Positions 53,418 through 60,590 of a stretch of 64,000 nucleotides of DNA are shown piece after piece. A program made the position numbers and the translations under genes. This DNA is from Solobacterium moorei (GTDB taxonomy: Bacteria > Bacillota_I > Bacilli_A > Erysipelotrichales > Erysipelotrichaceae). How positions within the stretch are numbered: position 1 is the stretch's first letter; each line of letters starts with the position of its first letter. The notes beneath the pieces are model-generated. The model ran no database searches, was not told the DNA's origin, and was given only the letters and a program-made list of their open reading frames with translations. The DNA lies in the NCBI RefSeq assembly GCF_036323475.1, contig NZ_AP028934.1, positions 1,364,001 through 1,428,000 of the forward strand, read 5' to 3'.

Positions 53418-53585
53418 ATGGAAGCGTTACTTGCTAGTATTGCGTTAGTTGCTGCTGAAATTTTTAAGTATGTAGGAACTATTGCTACAACAATCACTAC
53501 AACACCATTATTACTACTTACAGTAGGTTTCTTGGTAGTTGGTGGTGCTGTTGGTATTTTCGGTCGTTTATTATCTAGAAATTAG
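53418..53585 (+). CDS. Prophage A: pVIII-like major coat protein 1
   Basis: A 55-residue protein: short N-terminal helix, a membrane span (residues ~29-50) and basic end RLLSRN, the pattern of filamentous-phage major coat. The start at 53418 follows GGGGG; there is no cleavable signal, so it may insert directly. Its last 27 residues equal those of coat 2, yet 19 of the 27 codons differ. Confidence 0.8.
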   Translation: MEALLASIALVAAEIFKYVGTIATTITTTPLLLLTVGFLVVGGAVGIFGRLLSRN

Positions 53586-53599
53586 TTAGGAGGTTATTT

Positions 53600-53791
53600 A
53601 TGGGAGGTGAAGCTGTTAACCCTATGGTCGAATTGTTAAAGTCAATTGCTTTAATTGCTAATGCGATTTTTGCATACGTTGGAACGATTGCAAGTACGAT
53701 TACGAGTACTCCGCTATTGTTACTTACTGTTGGTTTCTTAGTTGTAGGTGGTGCTGTCGGTATATTTGGTCGCTTGCTTTCACGTAACTAA
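53600..53791 (+). CDS. Prophage A: pVIII-like coat protein 2
   Basis: A 63-residue paralogue of coat 1 with a different, longer N-terminus (GGEAVNPMVELL) and the same membrane span and RLLSRN end. AGGAGG lies eight bases ahead. Two coat forms with one packing helix could mix in the virion or serve different stages (inference). Confidence 0.8.
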   Translation: MGGEAVNPMVELLKSIALIANAIFAYVGTIASTITSTPLLLLTVGFLVVGGAVGIFGRLLSRN

Positions 53792-53827
53792 GTAGAAAGG
53801 TGGGAGCTTAATTGCTCCCTTTATTTT

Positions 53828-53962
53828 ATGGAAATTAGTTTAATTGTTAATTTTGTTATCAATGCTATTAAGATGATTTATACGTCTAATTTTGTTGTCA
53901 TTTTCTTTTGCTTTGTGTTAGTTGATTGTTTATTTTCTTTTGTTACCAGGAAGTTAATGTGA
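53828..53962 (+). CDS. Prophage A: 44-aa membrane protein
   Basis: One hydrophobic segment (residues ~18-38) and a basic end (VTRKLM). AGAAAGGTGGGAG lies about 20 bases upstream. The stop overlaps the start of the Zot-like gene (TGATG), so it is probably needed for coupled translation. Kept in prophage B. Confidence 0.6.
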   Translation: MEISLIVNFVINAIKMIYTSNFVVIFFCFVLVDCLFSFVTRKLM

Positions 53963-54768
53963 TGATTAAATTTATTGTAATTTTGATTTTATCAATGTTC
54001 TTGTTTCTAAAGCTTACAGATAAGTATGTTAACCCTTATAAGTTAATAATGATTTTCGGAAAAAAGGGGAGCGGTAAAACAACTACACTTACAAAGATTG
54101 CTCTTAAAGAATTGAAGAAAAAAAGAAAAGTTTATTCAACTGTAGAAATCCCCAGCACATATCTTTTTAACACTGATGATATCGGAAATATGACTTTTGA
54201 GCCTAACTCAACTGTACTTATTGATGAAGTAGGTATGATTTGGGACAACAGAGATTTTAAGAATTTTAAGCCATCTGTACGTGATTTTTTTAAATATCAA
54301 CGTCAATATAAATTAAAGATTTATTTGTTTTCTCAGACTTTCGATATAGATCTAAAATTAAGAAATCTCACAGATGAGATGTATCTGCTTTCTAATTGTT
54401 TTCGTGTATTTTCTGTTGCCAGGAGAATTTCTAAAAAGATAACAATTAAGGAATGTGCTGATGGTACTAGTACTTTATCTGATACATATGAATTTTATCC
54501 GTTATTATTCGGTGGTTTAAAGTTTACTTTTATTCCTAGATATACGAGTTTCTATAAGTCTTATGATCCTAAGAAATTAGCTTATATCAATGGTACTTAT
54601 CTTGAATTAAATGATGTCCAGAAACGTTATTTAAGTTCCCAGAAATGGTTGTTTGATAAATTTAAGATTGGTTTTATTAATGTTGTTGAATTTATAAAGC
54701 GCTCTGTGCGCCCACGCAGTCGCACAGGAGCGACGAAAAAGAAAGGATGTACTCATACTCATGTTTAG
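53962..54768 (+). CDS. Prophage A: Zot/pI-like assembly ATPase
   Basis: A 268-residue protein with an N-terminal membrane span (residues 2-16), Walker A 'IFGKKGSGKTTTLTKIA' near residue 30, Walker B-like 'STVLIDEVGMIWDN' near residue 90, and the 'FSQTFDIDLKLR' sensor region. This is the Zot/gpI morphogenesis ATPase, the hallmark of inoviruses. Unlike E. coli phage pI, whose span is C-terminal, the anchor here is at the N-terminus. The tail is very basic (KRSVRPRSRTGATKKK). The ATG at 53962 overlaps the previous stop. Confidence 0.9.
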   Translation: MIKFIVILILSMFLFLKLTDKYVNPYKLIMIFGKKGSGKTTTLTKIALKELKKKRKVYSTVEIPSTYLFNTDDIGNMTFEPNSTVLIDEVGMIWDNRDFKNFKPSVRDFFKYQRQYKLKIYLFSQTFDIDLKLRNLTDEMYLLSNCFRVFSVARRISKKITIKECADGTSTLSDTYEFYPLLFGGLKFTFIPRYTSFYKSYDPKKLAYINGTYLELNDVQKRYLSSQKWLFDKFKIGFINVVEFIKRSVRPRSRTGATKKKGCTHTHV

Positions 54769-54913
54769 AATGATTAAGCCCTTAATGCGCTTGTTTTTGC
54801 CCTTATTTTCGATTTTATATCATTTGTTAATGATACTTCTGTTTTTTGCTCCTAAAATTAAGAGATATGTTTCTTTTGGATATTATTTTTTTAGAAGATG
54901 GTGTTATTTATGA
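54761..54913 (+). CDS. Prophage A: 50-aa basic membrane protein
   Basis: Overlaps the Zot-like gene by eight bases and the next gene by four (ATGA). One hydrophobic segment (residues ~10-31) is followed by a basic, aromatic end (KRYVSFGYYFFRRW). Conserved in prophage B. Position after Zot suggests an assembly partner. Confidence 0.6.
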   Translation: MFRMIKPLMRLFLPLFSILYHLLMILLFFAPKIKRYVSFGYYFFRRWCYL

Positions 54914-55212
54914 TTTTTGAAGATAAAGGTTTTTTAGAGAAATTTTCTAATATTGGTTATCTTGTTAAGCATTTGCAGCATCTCAATTTATTAAGTGATT
55001 CGATTGTTGTTGTTACCAGTTCTGATAATGAATGTATGTATTGTATGTTTGGTAATAAAGATTTAAGGTTACTTTTAGAACATTATAAACATTCTAGTTA
55101 TTTTTCTTGTCATCATTATTCTGTAAAAACATATCGTGAATATCCGGTTGATTTCTTTCAAATTCTACTTTTTGATGATCTTCAATCCGCTTCTCCTACA
55201 GTTTTTTTATAG
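54910..55212 (+). CDS. Prophage A: 100-aa soluble protein, unknown
   Basis: A soluble protein with hydrophobic helices and several cysteines ('DNECMYCMFG', 'YFSCHHYSV'). The ATG at 54910 is coupled to the previous gene. It differs from the B copy at a few positions only. Not recognised. Confidence 0.65.
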   Translation: MIFEDKGFLEKFSNIGYLVKHLQHLNLLSDSIVVVTSSDNECMYCMFGNKDLRLLLEHYKHSSYFSCHHYSVKTYREYPVDFFQILLFDDLQSASPTVFL

Positions 55213-55213
55213 A

Positions 55214-55371
55214 AATACACAAACATAATAGCTATAAATTCGAAAAAATTTATAGCGTTAGCTTTGCTGATTTTGTTTGTGTATTCTGCAAACGTAAGTG
55301 CGCAAGAGTCGGCTATCTCTGCCGTAACAAAAATAGTGAGGTTCCTATTACTTGATATATACCTCACTATT
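55214..55371 (+). other. Prophage A: origin-like intergenic region with nested hairpins
   Basis: Between the last structural gene and rep. An outer 11-bp stem (AATACACAAAC, 55214-55224, with 55275-55285) encloses an inner perfect 10-bp hairpin with a 6-base loop (55231-55256). A second perfect 11-bp stem AATAGTGAGGT/ACCTCACTATT spans 55332-55371, with a small CGGC/GCCG hairpin between. This resembles the filamentous-phage packaging signal plus replication origins (inference). Confidence 0.65.
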
Positions 55372-55412
55372 CAAAGTCTCGATTGTATCAAATATAATTT
55401 TTTGGGGGGTCT

Positions 55413-56291
55413 ATGCTATGTGAAAGAAGTCAAGTTGTTAAGTATTACGATTCACGTTTAACACTCTATTCTGATGGAAAGTTAGTTATACGTGATTATG
55501 ATTCAGTCATACAGAAGATTGATGATGGCTTTGAAGAATTACCAGGAGAATTACCAGGAGAATTACCAGGAGAATTACCAGGACAATTTCCAGGTGTTAC
55601 TCATTGCTCAAAAAAGGAGTGCGATAAGTTTGGATCGTGCCGATTTGATAATCTTTTTAGAAGTCGAAAATTAGTTATTGATTTAGCATATGAAAATAAG
55701 GATATTTGGAAATCGTTTTTAACTCTTACATTTGCTGAGAACATAAAGGATATTGATTTTGCGAATAAGTGTTTCAATTCCTGGTTAACTTCTATTAGAC
55801 AAGTTTTCCCAGATTTTTCTTATTTGTGCGTGCCAGAGTTCCAGAAGAGGGGAGCTGTTCACTATCATTTATTGTCAAATCTCGTAGTAGGGGGGGAGTT
55901 ACTCCCAATTCAAAATGAAAAAAAGAAAATGTATGATGTTCGTTTCTGGAAGTATGGTTTTACATCTGCTTTTGATTTAAAGCTTGCTGATGATAGATTT
56001 AATGTTTCTCTTTACGTATGCAAGTATCTTTACAAGGATATTGATAGTCGTTTATTTGGGCGTAAAAAGATAATGCATTCCAGGAATTTAAATTTACCGA
56101 AAGTTGCTACGATGTTGCAGAATAATGATTATGTCCAATCTGTATTAGCTCATATCATTGACGATAAAGAAATTACAGAGTTTACTTTTGAGTCAAGAAA
56201 GAAATTCCAGGTAGGTTTTAAAGAACAGACAGTGTTCTTAACTTCTGATGATATGAAAAAAATTGATTTCTTATTTACAAATAAAAATTAG
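55413..56291 (+). CDS. Prophage A: HUH rolling-circle replication initiator
   Basis: A 292-residue protein with initiator motif 1 'FLTLTF', motif 2 'GAVHYHLL' (His-x-His metal site) and motif 3 'YVCKYLYK' with the nicking tyrosine, as in G2P/ORF2-type Reps of filamentous and other ssDNA phages. It starts three bases after GGGGGG. Residues ~42-61 are ELPG/QFPG repeats not seen in the catalytic core. Confidence 0.88.
   Translation: MLCERSQVVKYYDSRLTLYSDGKLVIRDYDSVIQKIDDGFEELPGELPGELPGELPGQFPGVTHCSKKECDKFGSCRFDNLFRSRKLVIDLAYENKDIWKSFLTLTFAENIKDIDFANKCFNSWLTSIRQVFPDFSYLCVPEFQKRGAVHYHLLSNLVVGGELLPIQNEKKKMYDVRFWKYGFTSAFDLKLADDRFNVSLYVCKYLYKDIDSRLFGRKKIMHSRNLNLPKVATMLQNNDYVQSVLAHIIDDKEITEFTFESRKKFQVGFKEQTVFLTSDDMKKIDFLFTNKN
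55536..55595 (+). repeat. 12-bp tandem repeat inside rep of prophage A (5 units)
   Basis: Five in-frame 12-base units (four GAATTACCAGGA-type, one CAATTTCCAGGT) encode ELPG x4 and QFPG x1. The B copy has nine units. Confidence 0.9.
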
Positions 56292-56323
56292 TATTGTATT
56301 TTATTAGTAGGAGGTACATATAC

Positions 56324-56518
56324 ATGTCGAAATCTGACTATAGGTCATATTTCGCAAAATGTATGGAATTCTTGAAGATACGTTATTTCTTGGATTTAGC
56401 TGATATTAATTCTTCTAATTTTTCTAGATTTCTTCATGGTCTCGATTGGACTGTGTCTATTGAAAAGTTAGAATATCTTAAGAGTATTATCGAGAATGTG
56501 ATTTCTGATACTATATAG
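56324..56518 (+). CDS. Prophage A: small helix-turn-helix-like regulator
   Basis: A 64-residue protein with 'LADINSSNFSRFLHGL', a likely helix-turn-helix, behind AGGAGG. It occupies the same place as a different 67-residue protein in B sharing the pattern 'x-FxRFL', so they are probably related repressors with different specificity (inference). Confidence 0.6.
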   Translation: MSKSDYRSYFAKCMEFLKIRYFLDLADINSSNFSRFLHGLDWTVSIEKLEYLKSIIENVISDTI

Positions 56519-56524
56519 TATTAA

Positions 56525-56552
56525 AAATCGCATAACATACATTATGCGAAGT
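56525..56552 (-). other. Middle dif-like Xer site, inverted relative to the outer two
   Basis: On the minus strand: arm ACTTCGCATAA, spacer TGTATG, arm TTATGCGATTT. It is the most complete of the three sites and shares CGCATAA, TGTAT and TTATG with E. coli dif. It differs by one base from the site rebuilt by joining the outer arms of the left and right sites. Its spacer points the opposite way to both. Confidence 0.8.
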
Positions 56553-56555
56553 TGT

Positions 56556-56759
56556 TTAATTCACCAGTAAAATTTGACATTTTTCAATAATTAATGATTT
56601 CAAATCTGATAATTTATTAGTACTAACTTCATAGTCAAAATTATCATTTTTTAAAAATCTACAAAAGGCACTTCTATTAATTCCTAACTCATCAAGAAAC
56701 GGAGCAAATTTAATAAAGCCTTTAATACTGGTGAAGAACTCGCGATAATAGTTCTTCAA
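56556..56759 (-). CDS. Prophage B: small helix-turn-helix-like regulator, TTG start
   Basis: A 67-residue protein with 'ELGINRSAFCRFLKN', a likely helix-turn-helix. The frame begins with TTG 12 bases after AAAGGAG; a nearer ATG opens a three-codon frame (ATG CTA GAT TGA) overlapping the TTG, which may limit expression. Its own promoter (TTGTAT-16-TATACT) lies upstream in an AAATTT-rich stretch. The region carries a 14-base word also found at the left end of B. Confidence 0.6.
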   Translation of the reverse strand: MKNYYREFFTSIKGFIKFAPFLDELGINRSAFCRFLKNDNFDYEVSTNKLSDLKSLIIEKCQILLVN

Positions 56760-56779
56760 TCTAGCATAATCTCCTTTCT

Positions 56780-56815
56780 ATAATCTAAGTATACTAAATT
56801 TAAATTTAAATACAA
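56780..56815 (-). promoter_or_regulatory. Prophage B regulator promoter with AAATTT repeats
   Basis: On the minus strand TTGTAT, 16 bases made of TTTAAATTTAAA-type repeats, then TATACT. The symmetric A/T repeats between the hexamers could be an operator. Confidence 0.5.
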
Positions 56816-56824
56816 TTACTTTTT

Positions 56825-57739
56825 TTAAAACAAAAAATCAATTTTCTTCATCTCTTCATCAGTCAAGAATACTGTTTGTTCCTTGAAACCTACCTGGAAT
56901 TTCTTTCTTGACTCAAAAGTAAACTCTGTAATTTCTTTATCGTCAATGATATGAGCTAATACAGATTGGACATAATCATTATTCTGCAACATCGTAGCAA
57001 CCTTAGGTAAATTCAAATTGCGACTATGCATTATCTTTTTACGCCCAAATAAACGACTATCAATATCCTTGTAAAGATACTTGCATACGTAAAGAGAAAC
57101 ATTAAATCTATCATCAGCAAGCTTTAAATCAAAAGCAGATGTAAAACCATACTTCCAGAAACGAACATCATACATTTTCTTTTTCTCACTTTGAATAGGA
57201 AGTAACTCCCCCCCTACTACGAGATTTGACAATAAATGATAGTGAACAGCTCCCCTCTTCTGGAACTCTGGCACGCACAAATAAGAAAAATCTGGGAAAA
57301 CTTGTCTAATAGAAGTTAACCAGGAATTGAAACACTTATTCGCAAAATCAATATCCTTTATGTTCTCAGCAAATGTAAGAGTTAAAAACGATTTCCAAAT
57401 ATCCTTATTTTCATATGCTAAATCAATAACTAATTTTCGACTTCTAAAAAGATTATCAAATCGGCACGATCCAAACTTATCACGTTCTTTTTTTGAGCAA
57501 TGAGAAACACCTGGAAATTCTCCTGGGAATTGTCCTGGGAATTGTCCTGGGAATTGTCCTGGTAATTCTCCTGGTAATTCTCCTGGTAATTCTCCTGGTA
57601 ATTCTCCTGGTAATTCTTCAAAGCCATCATCAATCTTCTGTATGACTGAATCATAATCACGTATAACTAACTTTCCATCAGAATAGAGTGTTAAACGTGA
57701 ATCGTAATACTTAACAACTTGACTTCTTTCACATAGCAT
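56825..57739 (-). CDS. Prophage B: HUH rolling-circle replication initiator
   Basis: A 304-residue Rep with the same motifs as in A (FLTLTF, GAVHYHLL, YVCKYLYK). It differs by a longer ELPG/QFPG/EFPG repeat (nine units against five), a few substitutions (such as KKER for KKEC) and a shorter, altered C-terminus (TDEEMKKIDFLF). GGGGGG precedes the ATG. Confidence 0.88.
   Translation of the reverse strand: MLCERSQVVKYYDSRLTLYSDGKLVIRDYDSVIQKIDDGFEELPGELPGELPGELPGELPGQFPGQFPGQFPGEFPGVSHCSKKERDKFGSCRFDNLFRSRKLVIDLAYENKDIWKSFLTLTFAENIKDIDFANKCFNSWLTSIRQVFPDFSYLCVPEFQKRGAVHYHLLSNLVVGGELLPIQSEKKKMYDVRFWKYGFTSAFDLKLADDRFNVSLYVCKYLYKDIDSRLFGRKKIMHSRNLNLPKVATMLQNNDYVQSVLAHIIDDKEITEFTFESRKKFQVGFKEQTVFLTDEEMKKIDFLF
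57509..57616 (-). repeat. 12-bp tandem repeat inside rep of prophage B (9 units)
   Basis: Nine in-frame 12-base units encode ELPG x5, QFPG x3 and EFPG x1. The QFPG units look like a secondary expansion next to the ELPG block. Confidence 0.9.
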
Positions 57740-57778
57740 AGACCCCCCAAAAAATTATATTTGATACAATCGAGACTT

Positions 57779-57935
57779 TGAATAGTGAGGTATATATCAA
57801 GTAATAGGAACCTCACTATTTTTGTTACGGCAGAGATAGCCGACTCTTGCGCGCTACCGCTTGCCTAATCTTTAAAAAAATTGCTAAAGCACTATGATAA
57901 AACTTATCGGTTTTATCATTATTTTTTTAAAGATT
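57779..57935 (-). other. Prophage B: origin-like intergenic region with nested hairpins
   Basis: The AATAGTGAGG hairpin and the GCGCAAGAGTCGGC block match A. The structural-gene side is different DNA but the same design: a perfect 15-bp outer stem (57867-57881 with 57921-57935) enclosing a perfect 10-bp hairpin with a 6-base loop (57894-57919). Confidence 0.65.
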
Positions 57936-57936
57936 T

Positions 57937-58239
57937 CTACAGAAAAACAGTAGGTGCTACAGATTGAAGATCATCAAAAAGCAAAATTTGAAAGAAATCA
58001 ACTGGATACTCTCGATAAGTAAAAACTGAATAATGATGGCAAGAAAAGTAACTAGAATTCTTATAATGTTCTAAAAGTAATCGCAAATCTTTATAACCGA
58101 ACATACAATACATACATTCATTATCAGAACTGGTAACAACAACAATCGAATCACTTAATAAATTGAGATGCTGCAAATGCTTAACAAGATAACCAATATT
58201 AGAAAATTTCTCTAAAAAACCTTTATCTTCAAAAATCAT
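57937..58239 (-). CDS. Prophage B: 100-aa soluble protein, unknown
   Basis: Counterpart of the gene at 54910 in A, differing at a handful of residues (for example GYKD for GNKD, SVFTY for SVKTY). It starts by ATGA overlap with the previous small gene. Not recognised. Confidence 0.65.
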   Translation of the reverse strand: MIFEDKGFLEKFSNIGYLVKHLQHLNLLSDSIVVVTSSDNECMYCMFGYKDLRLLLEHYKNSSYFSCHHYSVFTYREYPVDFFQILLFDDLQSVAPTVFL

Positions 58240-58388
58240 AAATAACACCATCTTCTAAAAAAATAATATCCAAAAGAAACATATCTCTTAATTTTAGGAG
58301 CAAAAAACAGAAGTATCATTAACAAATGATATAAAATCGAAAATAAGGGCAAAAATAAACGCATTAAGGGCTTAATCATTCTAAACAT
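58236..58388 (-). CDS. Prophage B: 50-aa basic membrane protein
   Basis: Mirror of the 54761 gene, overlapping the Zot-like gene and the 100-aa gene in the same way. One hydrophobic segment and a basic aromatic end. Confidence 0.6.
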   Translation of the reverse strand: MFRMIKPLMRLFLPLFSILYHLLMILLFFAPKIKRYVSFGYYFFRRWCYL

Positions 58389-59187
58389 GAGTATGAGTAC
58401 ATCCTTTCTTTTTCGTCGCTCCTGTGCGACTGCGTGGGCGCACGGAGCGCTTTATAAATTCAACAACATTAATAAAACCAATCTTAAATTTATCAAACAA
58501 CCATTTCCGGGAACTTAAATAACGTTTCTGGACATCATTTAATTCAAGATAAGTACCATTGATATAAGCTAATTTCTTAGGATCATAAGACTTATAGAAA
58601 CTCGTATATCTAGGAATAAAAGTAAACTTTAAACCACCGAATAATAACGGATAAAATTCATATGTATCAGATAAAGTACTAGTACCATCAGCACATTCCT
58701 TAATTGTTATCTTTTTAGAAATTCTCCTGGCAACAGAAAATACACGAAAACAATTAGATAGTAAATACATTTCATCAGTTAAATTTCTAAGCTTTAAATC
58801 AATATCAAACGTTTGAGAAAACAAATAAATTTTCAACTTATACTGTCTTTGATATTTAAAAAAATCTCTTACCTGTGATTTAAAATTTTTAAAATCTCGA
58901 TTGTCCCAAATCATACCTACTTCATCAATAAGTACAGTTGAGTTAGGCTCAAAAGTCATATTTCCGATATCATCAGTGTTAAAAAGATATGTGCTGGGGA
59001 TTTCTACAGTTGAATAAACTTTTCTTTTTTTCTTCAATTCTTTAAGAGCAATCTTTGTAAGTGTAGTTGTTTTACCGCTCCCCTTTTTTCCGAAAATCAT
59101 TATTAACTTATAAGGGTTAACATACTTATCTGTAAGCTTTAGAAACAAGAACATTGATAAAATCAAAATTACAATAAATTTAATCAT
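58381..59187 (-). CDS. Prophage B: Zot/pI-like assembly ATPase
   Basis: A 268-residue protein with N-terminal membrane span, Walker A GKKGSGKT and 'LIDEVGMIWDN'. It differs from A in only a few residues (FKSQVRDF for FKPSVRDF; SSRKW for SSQKW). The ATG at 59187 overlaps the stop of the 44-aa gene. Confidence 0.9.
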   Translation of the reverse strand: MIKFIVILILSMFLFLKLTDKYVNPYKLIMIFGKKGSGKTTTLTKIALKELKKKRKVYSTVEIPSTYLFNTDDIGNMTFEPNSTVLIDEVGMIWDNRDFKNFKSQVRDFFKYQRQYKLKIYLFSQTFDIDLKLRNLTDEMYLLSNCFRVFSVARRISKKITIKECADGTSTLSDTYEFYPLLFGGLKFTFIPRYTSFYKSYDPKKLAYINGTYLELNDVQKRYLSSRKWLFDKFKIGFINVVEFIKRSVRPRSRTGATKKKGCTHTHV

Positions 59188-59321
59188 CACATTAACTTCC
59201 TGGTAACAAAAGAAAATAAACAATCAACTAACACAAAGCAAAAGAAAATGACAACAAAATTAGACGTATAAATCATCTTAATAGCATTGATAACAAAATT
59301 AACAATTAAACTAATTTCCAT
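59187..59321 (-). CDS. Prophage B: 44-aa membrane protein
   Basis: Mirror of the 53828 gene: one hydrophobic segment and a stop overlapping the Zot-like start (TGATG). Its retention in both prophages supports a real gene. Confidence 0.6.
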   Translation of the reverse strand: MEISLIVNFVINAIKMIYTSNFVVIFFCFVLVDCLFSFVTRKLM

Positions 59322-59357
59322 AAAATAAAGGGAGCAATTAAGCTCCCACCTTTCTAC

Positions 59358-59549
59358 TTAGTTACGTGAAAGCAAGCGACCAAATATACCGACAGCACCA
59401 CCTACAACTAAGAAACCAACAGTAAGTAACAATAGCGGAGTACTCGTAATCGTACTTGCAATCGTTCCAACGTATGCAAAAATCGCATTAGCAATTAAAG
59501 CAATTGACTTTAACAATTCGACCATAGGGTTAACAGCTTCACCTCCCAT
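59358..59549 (-). CDS. Prophage B: pVIII-like coat protein 2
   Basis: The 63-residue protein is identical to coat 2 of A. An AGGAGG site lies ahead. The membrane span and RLLSRN end are shared with coat 1. Confidence 0.8.
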   Translation of the reverse strand: MGGEAVNPMVELLKSIALIANAIFAYVGTIASTITSTPLLLLTVGFLVVGGAVGIFGRLLSRN

Positions 59550-59563
59550 AAATAACCTCCTAA

Positions 59564-59731
59564 CTAATTTCTAGATAATAAACGACCGAAAATACCAACA
59601 GCACCACCAACTACCAAGAAACCTACTGTAAGTAGTAATAATGGTGTTGTAGTGATTGTTGTAGCAATAGTTCCTACATACTTAAAAATTTCAGCAGCAA
59701 CTAACGCAATACTAGCAAGTAACGCTTCCAT
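59564..59731 (-). CDS. Prophage B: pVIII-like major coat protein 1
   Basis: The 55-residue protein is identical in DNA to coat 1 of A. The start at 59731 follows GGGGG. Confidence 0.8.
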   Translation of the reverse strand: MEALLASIALVAAEIFKYVGTIATTITTTPLLLLTVGFLVVGGAVGIFGRLLSRN

Positions 59732-59744
59732 ACTTTCCCCCTTT

Positions 59745-59894
59745 CTATGACTTATTAGAAGTGCTATTAACAACTAAATTAACAATTAATGCAATAACAC
59801 TAAATAAGACGAATATACTCAATAACCAAGACGATATAACAATAGCTAACCAATCTGACATAAGCTTAAAAATGAAATTAACAACTTGTATCAT
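59745..59894 (-). CDS. Prophage B: 49-aa membrane protein
   Basis: Mirror of the 53255 gene, with one hydrophobic span, coupled by ATGA overlap to the 48-aa gene. Confidence 0.65.
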   Translation of the reverse strand: MIQVVNFIFKLMSDWLAIVISSWLLSIFVLFSVIALIVNLVVNSTSNKS

Positions 59895-60037
59895 CGTTTC
59901 CCACCTACCCAGAAAAGCGTAGATTGAAGAATATTAAGAGCTACAAGAACAATCACAGTAAGAACAACTACAGATAAAAATTGACTCAAAAACGGATAAT
60001 CATTTTTTCCCAGGAACACCATAACTTGATCTATCAT
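59891..60037 (-). CDS. Prophage B: 48-aa membrane protein
   Basis: Mirror of the 53112 gene, overlapping the variable gene before it and the 49-aa gene after it. Confidence 0.65.
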   Translation of the reverse strand: MIDQVMVFLGKNDYPFLSQFLSVVVLTVIVLVALNILQSTLFWVGGKR

Positions 60038-60396
60038 CTTACAAACCCCCTTAACATTTTGAACAAGCAATAAACTGAAACAATAAACGAAACAAACAAG
60101 TAAATATAATCTAAATTGCGATACACATTAGACATTGCATTAAAACGAATATTTGTAGCATTCGTTATATAACGTGTCTGTGATGAGTAACCGTTAGTGA
60201 AGTAATAACTAGCATAAACACTAGGCGATAAAGTTATAATCGTATGATTGTAATTCTTATCTTTATACAGATAGATATGACCTGAAGAAGTATTAGTTAA
60301 ATCCTTATCGTTTATAAACTTTACTTTGTCACAATCTACAAAGTAAGTACCGCCCTGGTCACCATCAAATGTAACTGTGCATCCTGTATCACTCAT
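60034..60396 (-). CDS. Prophage B: variable 120-aa tail-anchored protein
   Basis: Counterpart of the 52753 gene but clearly diverged in residues ~20-70 (for example 'DKVKFINDKDL' against 'SSVKYIDSIDL', and 'YASYYFTNGYSS' against 'YPSYYYQSGYNS'), while the start, the 'RFNAMSN' region and the membrane segment are kept. Neighbouring genes on both sides are identical between A and B. Confidence 0.72.
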   Translation of the reverse strand: MSDTGCTVTFDGDQGGTYFVDCDKVKFINDKDLTNTSSGHIYLYKDKNYNHTIITLSPSVYASYYFTNGYSSQTRYITNATNIRFNAMSNVYRNLDYIYLFVSFIVSVYCLFKMLRGFVR

Positions 60397-60589
60397 CCTT
60401 ATCACCTCTGAATGTATGCCCCTGGGAACGACTAGGAACAGCCATCAACGAACGAATGAGAACTCCGAAAATCAAAACACTAAGAGCAATCCAACCTAAA
60501 GTAACACCATTAAAAATTTGTGCCTTATCAAAAATGAAATCTACAAATTTAAAATAAATCTGGAACAAAAGTTCTAAAGCTTCAGCCAT
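60389..60589 (-). CDS. Prophage B: 66-aa membrane protein
   Basis: Identical in protein to the 52560 gene, with one membrane segment and a basic tail. It starts at 60589 behind GGGAG. Confidence 0.7.
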   Translation of the reverse strand: MAEALELLFQIYFKFVDFIFDKAQIFNGVTLGWIALSVLIFGVLIRSLMAVPSRSQGHTFRGDKDE

Positions 60590-60590
60590 A

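Larger units (their letters stand above)
51027..56541 (+). mobile_element. Inovirus-like prophage A
   Basis: About 5.5 kb with a filamentous-phage gene order: small protein, pIII-like, small membrane proteins, two coat paralogues, Zot/pI-like ATPase, origin-like hairpins, HUH initiator, small regulator. All genes are on the plus strand. No integrase is encoded, and dif-like sites lie at both ends, so insertion by host Xer recombinases is inferred (as known for CTX-type phages). All genes look intact. Confidence 0.88.

Noticed and set aside
55264-55461. 65-codon frame across the prophage A origin region
   Set aside because: It runs through the hairpins, has no ribosome site and has no counterpart in B.
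57509-57616. CRISPR-like array
   Set aside because: The units are contiguous 12-mers without spacers and are in frame inside rep.
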